From the NCBI GenBank assembly GCA_013339765.2, contig JABSTR010001229.1:620001-684000 (forward strand): a stretch of 64,000 nt of DNA, in the 5' to 3' direction. The DNA is from Haemaphysalis longicornis (taxonomy: Eukaryota; Arthropoda; Arachnida; Ixodida; Ixodidae). The position numbers and the translations under genes are program-made. The notes under the pieces were generated by a model. That model was not told where the DNA came from and did no database searches. It was given only the letters and a program-made list of their open reading frames with translations. Below, in pieces: positions 9,901 through 23,100 of the stretch. Position 1 is the stretch's first letter; each line of letters opens with the position of its first letter.

Positions 9901-12900
9901 CATTAGGCTGGGCCAGGTGCAGCCTGTATTCCTTTACTGTGACATGTTGTCACAGCTGGCGAGATGTGCTCAGTGAAAATTCTGCTCCAGTCTAGTTCAT
10001 GGGAACTTCTGAGCTGCTGGGGTAAAGCAGCTCTTGTTGTCCGTGCTGGATGCAGCACAGCTGTCTAAGCATTAGTGTTTTTTGGAAGGTGGCCCAGGCA
10101 GTCCAGATACACACTGTGTGACAGTTCGACAAGGTAAACGACCAGTGTACTAAATACGAAAACACAAAGTGGGAGTAGAAATTATGAAGCAGTGGTGTGG
10201 GTCTTTTGCTCCTTCGTGTTCTTGTTTCTTAGTACACTGGTCATTGATCATGGAACCCCACCAACTCTCCCAACCCACAGTCCTGTTGAATGATTCTGCA
10301 GCTAGTCACCCGTGCAACACTGTTGAGCTTGTTTCCTCTCATAAGAATGCGTCCTCCCTGCTTGTTCCTGTTTTGGTAGGTGGTGTTTTTAAAAACCTGT
10401 CACTGCACATCTTTATGTTATTTGTAACAAGTTATGTAATGGGCACACCTGTTAACTGTTTCTCATCTCCCCACTTTTTTCAAGCAGCGCCCATCACCCT
10501 GGTGTCGCCGACAGGCTGGCTGTCGGTGTATTTCCGACGCGGCCGACTCCCACAGGGTTTCAGCGGCCACTTCCGTCGCCTGGACTGCCCGGGCACCTGC
10601 ACATTTGAGCCCCAGCACCAGTGCAGCCCCAGTGGGGAGTGCGTGTGCAGCCCTGGCCATGTGGGCAGCCATTGCCAGTCTCTCACCTGCCCCAACGACT
10701 GCCTGTCCAGCCAGCACCATGGCCTCTGCGAAAAGGTGGGCAGGGGGCAACCCTGAAGTGCATGCTGAACTGTGGGAGGATGGCCGAGCAGGTGTGCATG
10801 AGTGTTACTATTTCCACACAAGACTGCAACAGCTATTGTTCTGATGCAACCAACCGATCTGGAGATGGATGGATGGATTGGGGTATGGGATGGTGGGTTA
10901 TTGGTCACAGGGGGGGTGGCAACAAGGCCATGTCTTCCAGTGACCTCCAGTGCTGTTGTCACGGCCCAAACCTGCGCGATCTGGGAAAGAGGAGGGGGGG
11001 GGGGGAGAATTCAAAGCATTCGATAGCTGTTGGCTTCGCTAGGCACCACAAATCGTCACTTGGGCTAGACAAGAAAGAGGCTGTAGGCCTAGGCCAGCTG
11101 GATGGTGCCAGTGCATGGAAGGCCAAACTGAGGTGGATGAAAGGAGAAGTCAGGAGGGTGCTTCCTTCTGGACTGTATGGAGTAGTCGATGACCTTTTAT
11201 GAGACGGGGAATAGAAAAAGCACTGCAGGTAGCAGTGCTCGGTAGTGCAGGATTTCTTCTGTTGCCCCTTGCGTGACCACAAACAGTGGCACAGTTGATT
11301 GCTTTTTGTGAGGGGTAGGAAGGGGGGAAATGCATGGCAGATAATGAGTGCATGTTGAAGTATCTAAGCTGGCTACAATGGGGAAGGTGTGAAATGCATG
11401 ACGGAGCATCTGCGGCAGGAGATAAGGCATTTCGGTGAGAGGTGTAGTAGTTAGCACTATCGTTGCACTCGGCACCACCACACATGCTGTGGATGTTCAG
11501 AGCATGAAGCTCACTGCTTCTGCTTTCCCCACTTCCCACCTTCGACTAGATTGCGTGAAAGTTGGCTTTGGGGCAGAACGTGGACCATGAAGGAGAAGAG
11601 GGTGGCCACTCACGATTACACCCACAGTGAAAATATTTTACATGTTAAAGGGACACTTAAGTCATAAGCAAGTCGGCGTATGTTGATAGGGTAGAGTGTC
11701 ATAAAGACAAATATACCACTCGCAGCAGCAGCAGTTGCTTATTAACGCAGAAAGGGTCAAAAGGGGGAGAACTACAACGTGTGATGTCACAAACCGTGAA
11801 TGCATTATGAGACAGGATTGGTGGAGCTTGCTAAAGTGTTTCCCTCAAGCAAACTCTGAGGCAGCAGGGACATGTAAATGTAAAATGATTGTATTCAGGA
11901 ATTTTGCTGGTAATGCAGTTTTTAAAAAGAGTCAAAAGACACAACCTCAGCCAGCAAAAATTATAAAATAGGATGCCTTATCCTAGGTAGTAGCCTTTGT
12001 TTCACTTCCGATTTTGTTCAAATGTTGCAGCCTGCATACAAGTGTAATAAGAAAAGGCATGCATCTGGGGAAACCAAAAAGTGTACCATACCTACTTACC
12101 ACCAGGGAATATATATGAGAATTTTTTTTTTTTTCGAAACGCAGTGTCTAGAGTGCTGTCCGACAGCACTCTAGCTGATTGTTGCAGGCATGGCTAGAGT
12201 GCCGTCCGACGACATTCGAATATTTAACACTATGCTAGCACCGGCCAAAGAGTCGTTGTAGTGTAGAGGATCCGTATTAGCTTCTTGATCCCAAAGTCCG
12301 TGGTTCGAAGACCAGCTTTTGCCCCGGTTTTTTTTTTTTTTTTAAATTGAAGTGTAATTTTTATGTCTTCGGTTAGTTCTTGTGTTTTAAATGATTTCTT
12401 TGTGTGCGTTAGGCTACCTTATGTTATGTTTAGGTTAGGTTGCCTAGCTTTACGTTACCTAGAGCGATGTACTGCCAGACGCGGCAATTTTACGACAAAA
12501 CGCCGGTGGACGTTGATATAGTGGAATGCTTATAAAACCGTCGGACGGCACTTTAGACACGGCCTTTTCGAAATGAGTCTAATCCACCTAAACAGGGTTT
12601 AGGAAAAAACACGAAAGTACATTACCCGAACATAAATGCAACGCTGTCAAAGTTATTATATGATATGTTTTACATGTCAGCTAGGGGAAGTTTACGGCCA
12701 CAAGTAATTAAAAATTATGCAGCAGATTTGACCAATATTAGGATGATGACTTTGAACTTGGCTCGTATTGAATGGAAACACTCAATTTGATGCAGCATTC
12801 TTATAAAAACTTTATTGAAATTGACTTTCAAGAAGGGTATGATGGAGTTTTGGCAAAATAGCCATTAAACATATGCAACAGAGCTTCAAGAACACTAGAA

Positions 12901-15900
12901 CAATACAGATAAACCTCGATATAACGAAGTCGTACTTGGGGGCAGAAATTTGTTAAATTGAGAATTTCGTAAAATCGAGGTTTCGATTTTACAGTTCATT
13001 TAACCAGTTATTGAGGTGTCAAAACCTTTCCCATCACCCAGAAACAACTGCTATGTAGTTACCTCTCCACTTTAAAGCGAAATTTGTACTAAAACTGGCC
13101 GCGAAAATTGTGTGAATTAAGAGTTTCAACACTTAGGCAATGGAATTCGGATAGCCGACGGTAGTTCATGTGTCGTCGTAAAACCGGTGCTTTTTTCGCA
13201 ACGCCTAATTAAATATGATAGCAGACTAGGTTTCCACTTTTTCTTTTTTTCATTTCGGTCACTACTAAACGCCGCTGTTAGTCAATTTAACCCACCTCCA
13301 TGCCCTGTGAACTTCACCCCGGCGAGGTGCTGGTTCGAAGTTACGCCTCTTTCCGTCCGTTCAGTGATAGGCTTAGGCGCGGTGTTGAGGGGTGCGGCGG
13401 GCCTAGCGGAAGGGTGCTATGAAACTTTCGAGACTTTTTTCATGTACAAAGGCTCTGCAGTATGGGCGCGTGATGCAACCACGACACTCGAGATAAAGCC
13501 ATGATTGCGAGTTGAGCGGAGTACACGCGGACCGCTTCACTGTGTGGGGTAGCGCTTACGTGCTCCCGCTAAAGCGGAAAGCTTACATTAAATATCTTCC
13601 GGGCAAACTCGATTAAGCAGTTACTTTTATGCCCACTGAGCCCAAAAGAAACCGATTTCTCTGCATCGCAGCTGTCTAATGAACACGGGTGAAACGAAGA
13701 TGATCACGTTCAAAGAGAGCAATTTATTGCCACCAGCACTCGATGTTCAAGCCGTAGTGAAGAAGTCTGTAAGCAGTGCTTGGCGTTTCCTGACCAGGGT
13801 GGGCTTTACGTGACGCTCGTATGCTGACAGCGCTAACAAGGCTTGCTCTTAAACATTCGCGTGCGCCTGCGTGCCTCCGCAGAACGTCGATGGCATCCAT
13901 CACTTCGGTGGCCGTCGGTTTCACCGACACTTCCTCAGCCTCTTGTTCGGAACACTTTTCTTTCCCTTGGAGTGCTCATGCTGCTTACAAGACTCACCTA
14001 ATGATGCACGAACAAAATATTAATGTGATTATCAGCTAGCACAACCTAGAGCAGCAGCACCGTGAGCCAGGACGCGTAGAAAAAAAAAAGCCTAAGCATA
14101 GACGGCGCTGGCATAGGCAACGATGGAGACGTCAAAATGGTGGCCGCACTATTGAACCGTCCGTGACCGCTAGCGGTTTGAGCAGCTTCTTTCATCACTT
14201 TTAATTGTTGTCAACCGCAGATTTCACCACTTTTCTTTCATTTTAGCCTTTTAAGAGTTAATGCGAGTACTGAATGTTTTCAATGTAGGCTCTGAGAGGC
14301 AAAATAAAACGTGCCTCGACCGGAATTTCGTTCTTCCTTTCTTGCTGTGACTTCGTTAAATCAGAAGCGCCGTACAAATTTACTTCGTAAAATCGAGATA
14401 AAATACATGCATTTAGCAAAATTTTGACTAGAAAACTTGAGAAAAATCGTTATATCGCGAATTTCGTTAAATCAAGGTTCGTTATATCGAGGTTCAACTG
14501 TATATGAAGAGCAGGCGAGTCTTCTTGGCAGCATAAGCAGCTCTCTTCGAATTCTTCCACAGGATCATTTTCTTGGGCACACCTGAAGACACTCGCGAAG
14601 TAAGGAAGCTTTTCATTGTCTTGCCATGAATTTCCAAAATGCTTCCCAAGAAGGGTGGTCACATCTTCATATTAATGAAGTCATTTGTACCCACAGGGGG
14701 AGGGGATTGGCCAGGGCTTGTAAGTGGGGGCTATTTAGTTATGTTGTGAAATGGTAAATATAGGAGTAAAACAAAACAAAAAAATAGCAGACTCACTTCG
14801 TAGAGGTGGAGGAAACGGGATGAAATAATTGTTTCACATCTCACAGTTATATTTTGTTCGCTTCTTCTGTTCACTTTGTCGTCGTCGTCTGGGGACAGAT
14901 CTTATCTGACTTAGTTCTGTTTTCTGGATTTGACTCATATCGAGGGGGTGGGAACTCCTCATATGTAGAACGGCCAGTGACAAAAGCAGATATAGTTCAA
15001 CCCCAATATAATGAAGTTGTAAAAAATCATCATCGCCATCAGCCTACTCAGGCTCACTGCAGGACGAAGGCTTTTCCCACTGACCTCCAACCACTTCTGT
15101 CCTGTGCTGCTCGAGCCCACAGTTTACCCCCGAATAAAGTGCTGTCTTTAAAAAAACAGCACTTTATCTTGTTATAATTTTGTTGCACTGAAATTCTGCA
15201 CCTAGGATGTAGAAACATGACCAATGTACTCACTGGTTGTAAGGAATCATTCTGAAGCTTCACCGTTCAGTTTCTTTGAAAGTAATCTGTGACCTCTTTT
15301 TACGTCTGTTTCGCTGTCAGAGGTGGCTTACACACTGCAATTTCGGATGGTCCTCTTGAAGAAATCTGACTATACTAGAGGCAACGAATCCTCCCCGCAG
15401 GGTGTAAAAACCTTCTCAGTAACTTACTTTGCAGTTACGGCCAGCGCAAGATTCTGAACAAGCCTATGCTCAATATGCCACTTATCGTCCGATCGATCGC
15501 TGAAGCTAAGCAACATTTCGCTCGATCAGTACCTGGGAGGGAGGGAGATTCGAGATTCCAGGCAAGCACGTGATTTTTAAAAATCCACTTGGAGTTGGAA
15601 AGGAAATTTGATGGCGAATGCGTGCTGACGTCCACTGTCAGTTTATCGTGATTTAGCTGTCAGAACTTACTTACACTAGTGATTTGTTGTCATCTTCCAA
15701 GTGGCTGTGAAAAGCCATGCTTGCAGAAATGTGGTGTGATGCACTAGAATTGTGGCTGGCAAGCTTTCACAGAGGAGCCGTCACGCGACGGAAAGGGTTC
15801 AGTTCCAAGCGCCTCGTGCATTGTAGCGGTAATTAATTTTTTACAAAGAAACAATACCGAAACTTGCAAAATTTGTCAGAATGGATAGTTCCTTTGTAGA

Positions 15901-18900
15901 ACCAACACTGGACCTCCATAACGCATGAAAATGAAACTGGCCAGCAAGCAGCTGGCGGTGGGCAAGTCTGATTGAAGCACTGTCCTTGTCTGAACTGATA
16001 TCCGACGATTAGGTCATCTAGAACTGGGTGTTATCTTTTAAAGACGATAGTCTTTCTTGGGCTACTAAAATGCAGAAATTTTAGTCTGTCTGTCTGTCTG
16101 TCTGTCTGTCTGTGACTCAATTCATCCACCCAGCCAAAGTGAAATAAAATCTGCGCAATAGTCTTATATACTCACAGCCACATCTAAACGTCTACCTCCG
16201 ATGTCAGTGTTCATACTTGTCAACGTTGTTGAACAAAATCAAGACATTACGCAAATATAAGGCATAAATAAATACATAAGTGATATTTGCAGTGTTCCTT
16301 TATTTAAAATTTTATGGATGCTTGGTTTTTGCGATAGTAAATGAATTACTACGTCAACGGCAGAAAATCGTCTCCTGCTGTTGCCAGTGCTACCTCCTGG
16401 CGGCATTGAAGATATGAAACGGCAATAGCAATAAAGGTTCCACTAGATGGGATCCACGTTCCGCTTGGAACGCTCATGCAGTAGGGCATCATTGTTCTAT
16501 AAATGTTGTAGTATAGGGTCCTCAATTCACGCGCGTCTCCAGCCGTACGGCAGTGTTGGCATCGAGACACCCGACTTGGAGCTAGTAGAGTGCGGTAAAT
16601 TTAAATTGGCTTGAGCAAACCTGTACCGTGTTATCTTAGGAGGAATGAGATGGGAAAGGAACAGCATGAGAGGTGGGCGGGAAAGAGAAGGGAGGCGTTT
16701 ACATGGCAGGGGCGCCAGTCGACTATCGTCTTTTGGCGACATTTGCAACGAAAGGAGCAGATACGCGGCCATTTTTTACTTGCAGCTGGAGCTCTTATCA
16801 CAGAAATTAGGTGCAGATGCGGGAAAATTGTGAGCAGCATGCTTTTTTAGGGAATAGTAGCGTGCAAAAAGGGCACCATGGTGAATTAGGCTTGAGTTAG
16901 GCTTAAGTTTAGTAACTGCATAGTAGTGCCAAATATGAATTTTGTGATGCAGAAATAAAACTGAAACTGTTTTGAACTGTTTGAAAATAGTCCTACTGGT
17001 ATTTAGAACTATATGACTGTGTGCGATGGCAATAAGACTGTTTGGAATCCAAAACTAACTCTCAGAAAGACACTTATTGATATTTTCAGCTGATTTCATC
17101 GATCAATCCGAAGTTTAGAAAATTGTCCTCCAATTCATTATTTGGGCCCTGATAACAAAAACCAAATGCTGATGCACCAGAGTTAGGAGCAGTATGCCTT
17201 TCTTTTGGAAGCATGGGTGTGGGACAATCACACCCAATTTTTGCACTCAAGTGATACAAATTTGGGTCAGAAATACATTTTCCTTGCATAAACAAAAACG
17301 AAACTGAGTTTGAAAAGAAATTTTCTGAGCTAACCGCTAAATAGCTTTACTCGTCTCAGAATGCCTCAAACGCGATGAAAAAGGGCATTGAAATTGCTGG
17401 TCAACATGATTGATTTCAGATAGGTGCGTCATGAAAGAGTCAAAGGCCTGGTATTCCCTGCTCACCCTGAATCAACTGTTTTCTTCACTGCCTTCTTTTC
17501 TTTTTATTGCTTACTTATTAATAATATCTTCAGTGGCAACTGAAACTGATTGCAGCACACACACAGGAAGATAACACTCCCAGGAAAGTGCCTTGGATTG
17601 GGGGGAAAAGCGTCGATCGTGAGCCCGCGTCCGTCCCGGTGGCGTGCAGGGCTACGGGCTGTGCAGCTGCGGGGACCAGTACGGGGGTGCCGACTGCAGC
17701 CGGCTGCTGGTGCCCGGCCAGGTGTCGTGGAGCCTGCTGTTTGAGCTGGAGCGGCTGCTGGTGCCCACGGGGGGGCCGTCCCCCCGGCTGGGGGCGGTGG
17801 CCAGCGAGCTGCCCCACTCGCGCCTCGGCCACTCCCTGCTCGCCCTCGAGCCCAACCAGCTGTGGCTCTTTGGGGGCATGGACCCCGCCAGGGGCGACAG
17901 CGACGCCCTCTACGTCTACGACCTCGACTTCGACCGCTGGAAGAAGGTGCGCGCCTGTCCCCCCCTCCCTTCCTAGTGGGAGGCAGGAACACGCCGTCTC
18001 GAGAGATTCACAGTTTGCCAAAGGGAATAGTAGTTGAGCGTGTTTTGCGAGCATTTGTTAGTGAGAACACAGCAGAAGAAAACAGTACCTGTCCTGGTTT
18101 TTTTTTTTTCTTTTTTTTCCCTCTCCTCTCTTTCTTTCCTGGTGTAATTTGAGTTGATATATCTTGCGGAAGTGGGAAGGGGTTGTAAAGAAAGGAGACA
18201 AGAAAATAAAGCTGGTTAGGCTTGTTGGGGGCACCGCACAAATAAAATGGGCTTGAAATTTTAAGGAATGAGCATTGGTGGACGTTCAAAGAACCATGGC
18301 AACAGTATACAGCCTTGCTTCAGTCGCAAGATTGCCATAGCAAAATAATAACTGTGCCTAGTTTAATGCAAACTGCTCGTGAAGAAAAATGGAAATGTGG
18401 TGGTGATGCCTGAAGACATTTCACACTCACGGGCCAATCTATGGGGATTGGCTGGTTGGAATAAAAACAAATGAAAGGACTGAGCCAAAGATGGGGTGCA
18501 ATTTTTGTGTGGCTCTTGTAACAGCACAATGAAACAGTATTTCTCATAGTCTGGCCATTGCCACACAGTTGTAGCCCTTGATTAAAGGGGCCACGAAGAC
18601 GAGATACAGGTTGATTTTATTCAAAAGATTTGGTGTTTTGTGGGGCCCCCCTCACTTGCCTGGCAGCAAACTATGCTTTATCCACTGAGAAATTAAACAA
18701 TTTAAGCCAGAATTTCAATTCTCCCACAAAATCGTGTGTTTGATGACATCAGTGATAATGTTTCCTGTGCAGGTACTGAAAGGAGGGTTAGTATGTTGAC
18801 TGAGGTGGCAGCAAACCGCGAAGTGTGTTTTGTTGCCTTGTTTTTTGCCTGCCCTCCTAGATGTTGCGACGATACTACTAAAGGGGACTGCTGTCTGCAG

Positions 18901-20129
18901 TTGCTTTGTTTTTGACTGGATTTGTACCTCATTTTTGTTACTGTTGATAGTAATCGTATCGTAAAACTTGGGGTATGCTCGACAAACATGGTCACGTAAA
19001 ACAATGTCACTTATGCCAGTTGGCGAGTGTTACCTTGGAGAAGCCCAACGCGTTGGATGGCTGTGCAGCTATGGCTGGCATAGTGCGCGCAATATGCACT
19101 GGTGCTTTCATGTTTTTTTGTAACTTCCATCATTTACCCCGACATTCTTACTGCTATAAAGAGAACGCGCACTATATTTAAGTGCAGATAGCTCATTCTG
19201 CAAGCTTATAATCCCTGCTTAAGGGAAATAAAGGTGACATGAAAAAGGGAGGTCTCGGTACAAATTTTTTATTACATAAAGATCAAATACCATCCTTTAG
19301 CGATATACCAAAATGCAGCTAATTATATGTTCAAATTTGACATACAATACGAAGACGTTGGGGGGTCAACACTGACGATAGAACGTTTGTGCAGGAAAGG
19401 AGGTGATAATCGAAAACGACACTAAAAAATCTGCCAATCAAAATCCGTCACCGTGGTAAGCCTAAACTCTCCCGAGCGTCAAAGTTCCAAAAGAGCGCGC
19501 GTCGTCAGGCTCCTCCCGCTGCCGCGCTCGGCGCGCGTTTTACCGAGGTAGAACTGGTAGAATTGCGCATGGAATCGTCGCCCGCACAACGCCGACGCGC
19601 ACGAATCACGTGCAAAAAAAAAGTGTTTTATTCAACTCTAATAACCCTCGTTCCCATAAAATGAGTATTAGGAATCCCTTGATTCAATGCGCGGCGCTGA
19701 CGTAGCCCATTTCATATCACATTGCTTTGTACACTTCCGAACGCGTTGGTGAGAGGTTAGTCGCTCAAAAGTAAATCGCGCGCGGCCACTTCCGTCAGCC
19801 GCCATGTTGTTTGCATGCGGCAGTGGCCGCTGCCGGTTGCTTCGATGGTTGTCATCTCGCAGCGAATGTGTTCTTCCCGCTCAACCCACAGCGAATGGTT
19901 ATTCTGGGTGCTTATACAAAATCTTTCTAACATCTACCGGCATACCGCGGCGCACGGCTCTGCCGCGGTGTGGGTTGACGGAAGAGCTTCTTTGTCGTGG
20001 CCCGTAGCTCCGCAATCTGCTGCCGGCGGCGCCTGCGCGATGTGCTGCTGGCGGTTCTGCCGGCGGCGCGCCGCCAGCAGCAAATTGCGGAGGCCATGCT
20101 ATGTGATACAATTTTCTAGGCGGCGCTCG

Positions 20130-20160
<31 letters not shown>

Positions 20161-23100
20161 GAGAGAGAGAGAGAGGAGGTGATTTTGGGGGGTCGATGTG
20201 GTACATTCGAGTCACTTATCGTGTAAATACTAGTTAATTCACTTCGAATATTCGATTAGGGAAATTCGATTCGCCAATTGTTCAAATATCGAAAAACCAG
20301 CCAGCGTGTCTGTATCGGTGTTTATTCGAGCGCACATACACTGTACTCCGATGATACGATTCTGGGGGTGCGAATTTGATGAACCGAAAAGTTCCACCAT
20401 CGTTTGCAATGGGAAAAATTTCGGAGCGCGCGTGTCAGGCTGCGCGGCCCGGCGGAAGATACGAACGAGCCGGCGAGGCACCCGACTGCCGAACGCAAGT
20501 GACGGCTCTCGCTCCCCAGTTTGTCACTCTTTCTCCGAGGACGGCTGGGCTGTTGTTTTCTGCTCGCGAAAACGCTCTGCGCACGGCCTACGCGCTGACA
20601 CCGCCGCGAAAGCCGCACAACGCCGACTCGCACGAATCACTCGAGCAAAAACGCTCAAGAAGTGTTTTATTCAATCGCTCTTTAAAATGCGGCTCAAGGG
20701 AGACACGAAGTTGCTTGTGCGGTAAAGGAGATAATGCATGCGAATCCCTTGTACTATAAAACATCAATGCGCGGCGCTGACGCCCATAAGATTTGCCGGG
20801 GTGCTAAGCCTAACCATCTCCGGCGAGAGCTCCTTTCTTATCGCGCGCGCGCGAGTATGACGCCATGTTTGTTTGCATGCGTGAAACCAGCGCTGCCCGT
20901 TGCTACTGTTGCGGCGTGTAGCGAGCTTGGGCACAGTGTTGAGGAGACGAGCGCGAAGCTTTACGTGCTCCAGAAAGGACTGCTTTGCGACATGGGGGTT
21001 AAAAAAGCAGAAAAAATCAAATTTCTTCACGCGAAAGTAGGAAAAGAAATAAAGAAAACTCTTTTTCAAACTATCTACCGCGCTACCGCGAGCGACGGCT
21101 GTCGCGGTGTTCCATCGACGCGAAGAGCTTCTTTGTCTGTATTCTGCAGGCTCGCGCCATCGATGTCAAGTATGTGTATCTGGTAAAGTGCTGCCAGAAG
21201 GTTGTACTGCTCCCCGAACATGCGGTTAACCTTTCTCATGTTAACATTTAAGTGAGTGCAGAAACCTGTTGAGTGCCATGGTATTGTGTAATTCCTAATT
21301 TTACTTTGTGTGATTTGTGCAATAAAGTTGCAGTTTTTGTGTCTAGATGGTGAAAACATTAATTTTACAAAAAACAATAAGTATTCGTATTCGAAAAATA
21401 TTCGAAAAATATCGATTCGATTCGAACTTTGTTTTTATTATTCGAATTCGCTTCGAAATTAAAAAATTGATATTCGCACACCCCTAGTAAATACGGTACG
21501 TTTCGTAGCTCTCTTGGCTTTTGTTCGACGAGCAAGGATGCGTTATTGCTGAGAAATAAGCAAACAAAGCTGGCATTTCTCTTACCCTGCTTCCCCTTTC
21601 ATTTTTCCGTGACGTAGCCATTGCGTCACAAACTACGAGCGAAGCACTGGCAGCACTGGTGCGGCATAGAGCGTAACCACTGGTAACGGCAGCCTTTACG
21701 TCTCCGAGCAGTGGCCGACATGGCCGACTACGGCAATGTTTCTCTGGCCTAGGAGGCTGGCTTTCACTTTTATTATTTGTCACCAACCGAACAAGAAATA
21801 CTTTTCACCGCTCCAGCGGCGGTGTGCCCGCCTACACCGCACACCCAGACTTCATCACGCCGGCCGCGAACAAAGAAGCGACAAGCGCAGTTTCAAATAT
21901 TGTGCAAAAGCGGCTGCTTGGCTAGGTGTCGCTCAAGCGGGAGCCCCCACCTCACCTCGTCTGGCGATCACATCCATCTCGTATCCTCATATCTCATGTG
22001 ACACGCCAACCTGGCGTGAAATACACACTCACTTCCTACAGCCATTTCGAGAGTCCTCGTGGACAAGGCCTAGCGCGGCCCAAACATGACAAGGGTAGAG
22101 CTACGCGCGCACGATTTAGATTATTTATCAACAGCGGCTCACAGCGAACGGAAGGGCACAAGTTCGGATCGGTTGGATAACCCCCGGTCGTAAGTACCCT
22201 AACCTTTCACAGGCAATAAGGTTCAAACCGGGTGCGGGCACGCCTTACCGATAGCAGCATCCGCATGTGGAGAACGGAATAGAAGCTCAGGGGGGTTGCT
22301 TAAAGGGGTCGTGAAAAGAAAATGCATTTTAAGAACATAAATCCCTAATATTTTCACAATTCATTGCTTCTGGAATTTAGGAGGCGCCTTTGAAGTTCTC
22401 GTTTCGAGGCGCATCGCTAAGCGACCATGCGCACGTCATCGGTCGGCAGCGCAACTAGAAGTGACGTCACGTCAAGTACATTCGAGAGTTTAACGCGTTC
22501 AACGTTCTTTGTGTATATTGTTCTGCAAAGCTGCTAGCCCAATAGTTTAAAAATAATGCATCCTTTATTCGTTGCCAAAAACAGTTTTCTATCCACGTGA
22601 GCGGTGTCGTGACCGCTTTAGTTGTCTGGCAACCATTGTAGCAGAACTCAGACCTACCGGCTGTTTGTACAGTTTGTAGCCAGTTTCCCTGCTGAATTTC
22701 ACGTTATTTTGCCGAAATCTCTTTGGAATGTTACCTTTTTTGCATGAAATGGCACAAAACCGCTCAAGCAAAAAAAAAAAAAGTGCCCATGTGCAATTAG
22801 AACTTGCGGCCTCCAGGCCAGCCCAACGTTACGGCCAGCCTAGTCGGACACTTTATCCAGTACACTATCGATGTGAGAAGCGTGCGCGGCGAAAAACTGC
22901 TGCATAAAAGCCGCTTCGCATTTGTAACCCAGCACTCTGTCATGTTTTCATAAATTCTAATCAACCCAGAGCTTTAACCGCAACTTACTGTTGAACGCTT
23001 CTACAGTAAACCAAAGGGGAGCGTATACAATCAACGAAACAGCGTTAATAGCATTGTTTATTGCAGGAAACAGGAAAGCAATCGAACTGTGTGATGGTGG

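Larger units (their letters stand above)
6929..10487 (+). other. MEGF8: Intron A-B (3.6 kb)
   Basis: It contains a 2.5-kb TTAA-flanked element (7324-9823) with a nested SINE. The remainder, 9824-10487, is unremarkable with a pyrimidine tract before the acceptor at 10487. No other exon is recognised. Confidence 0.75.

Noticed and set aside
12251..12325. A functional tRNA gene
   Set aside because: Only A- and B-box-like words are present; a full cloverleaf and anticodon could not be drawn, and it lies inside a repeat.
17504..18054. Antisense ORFs across exon C
   Set aside because: High GC content keeps antisense frames open; they have no conserved motifs, unlike the sense kelch/EGF frame.
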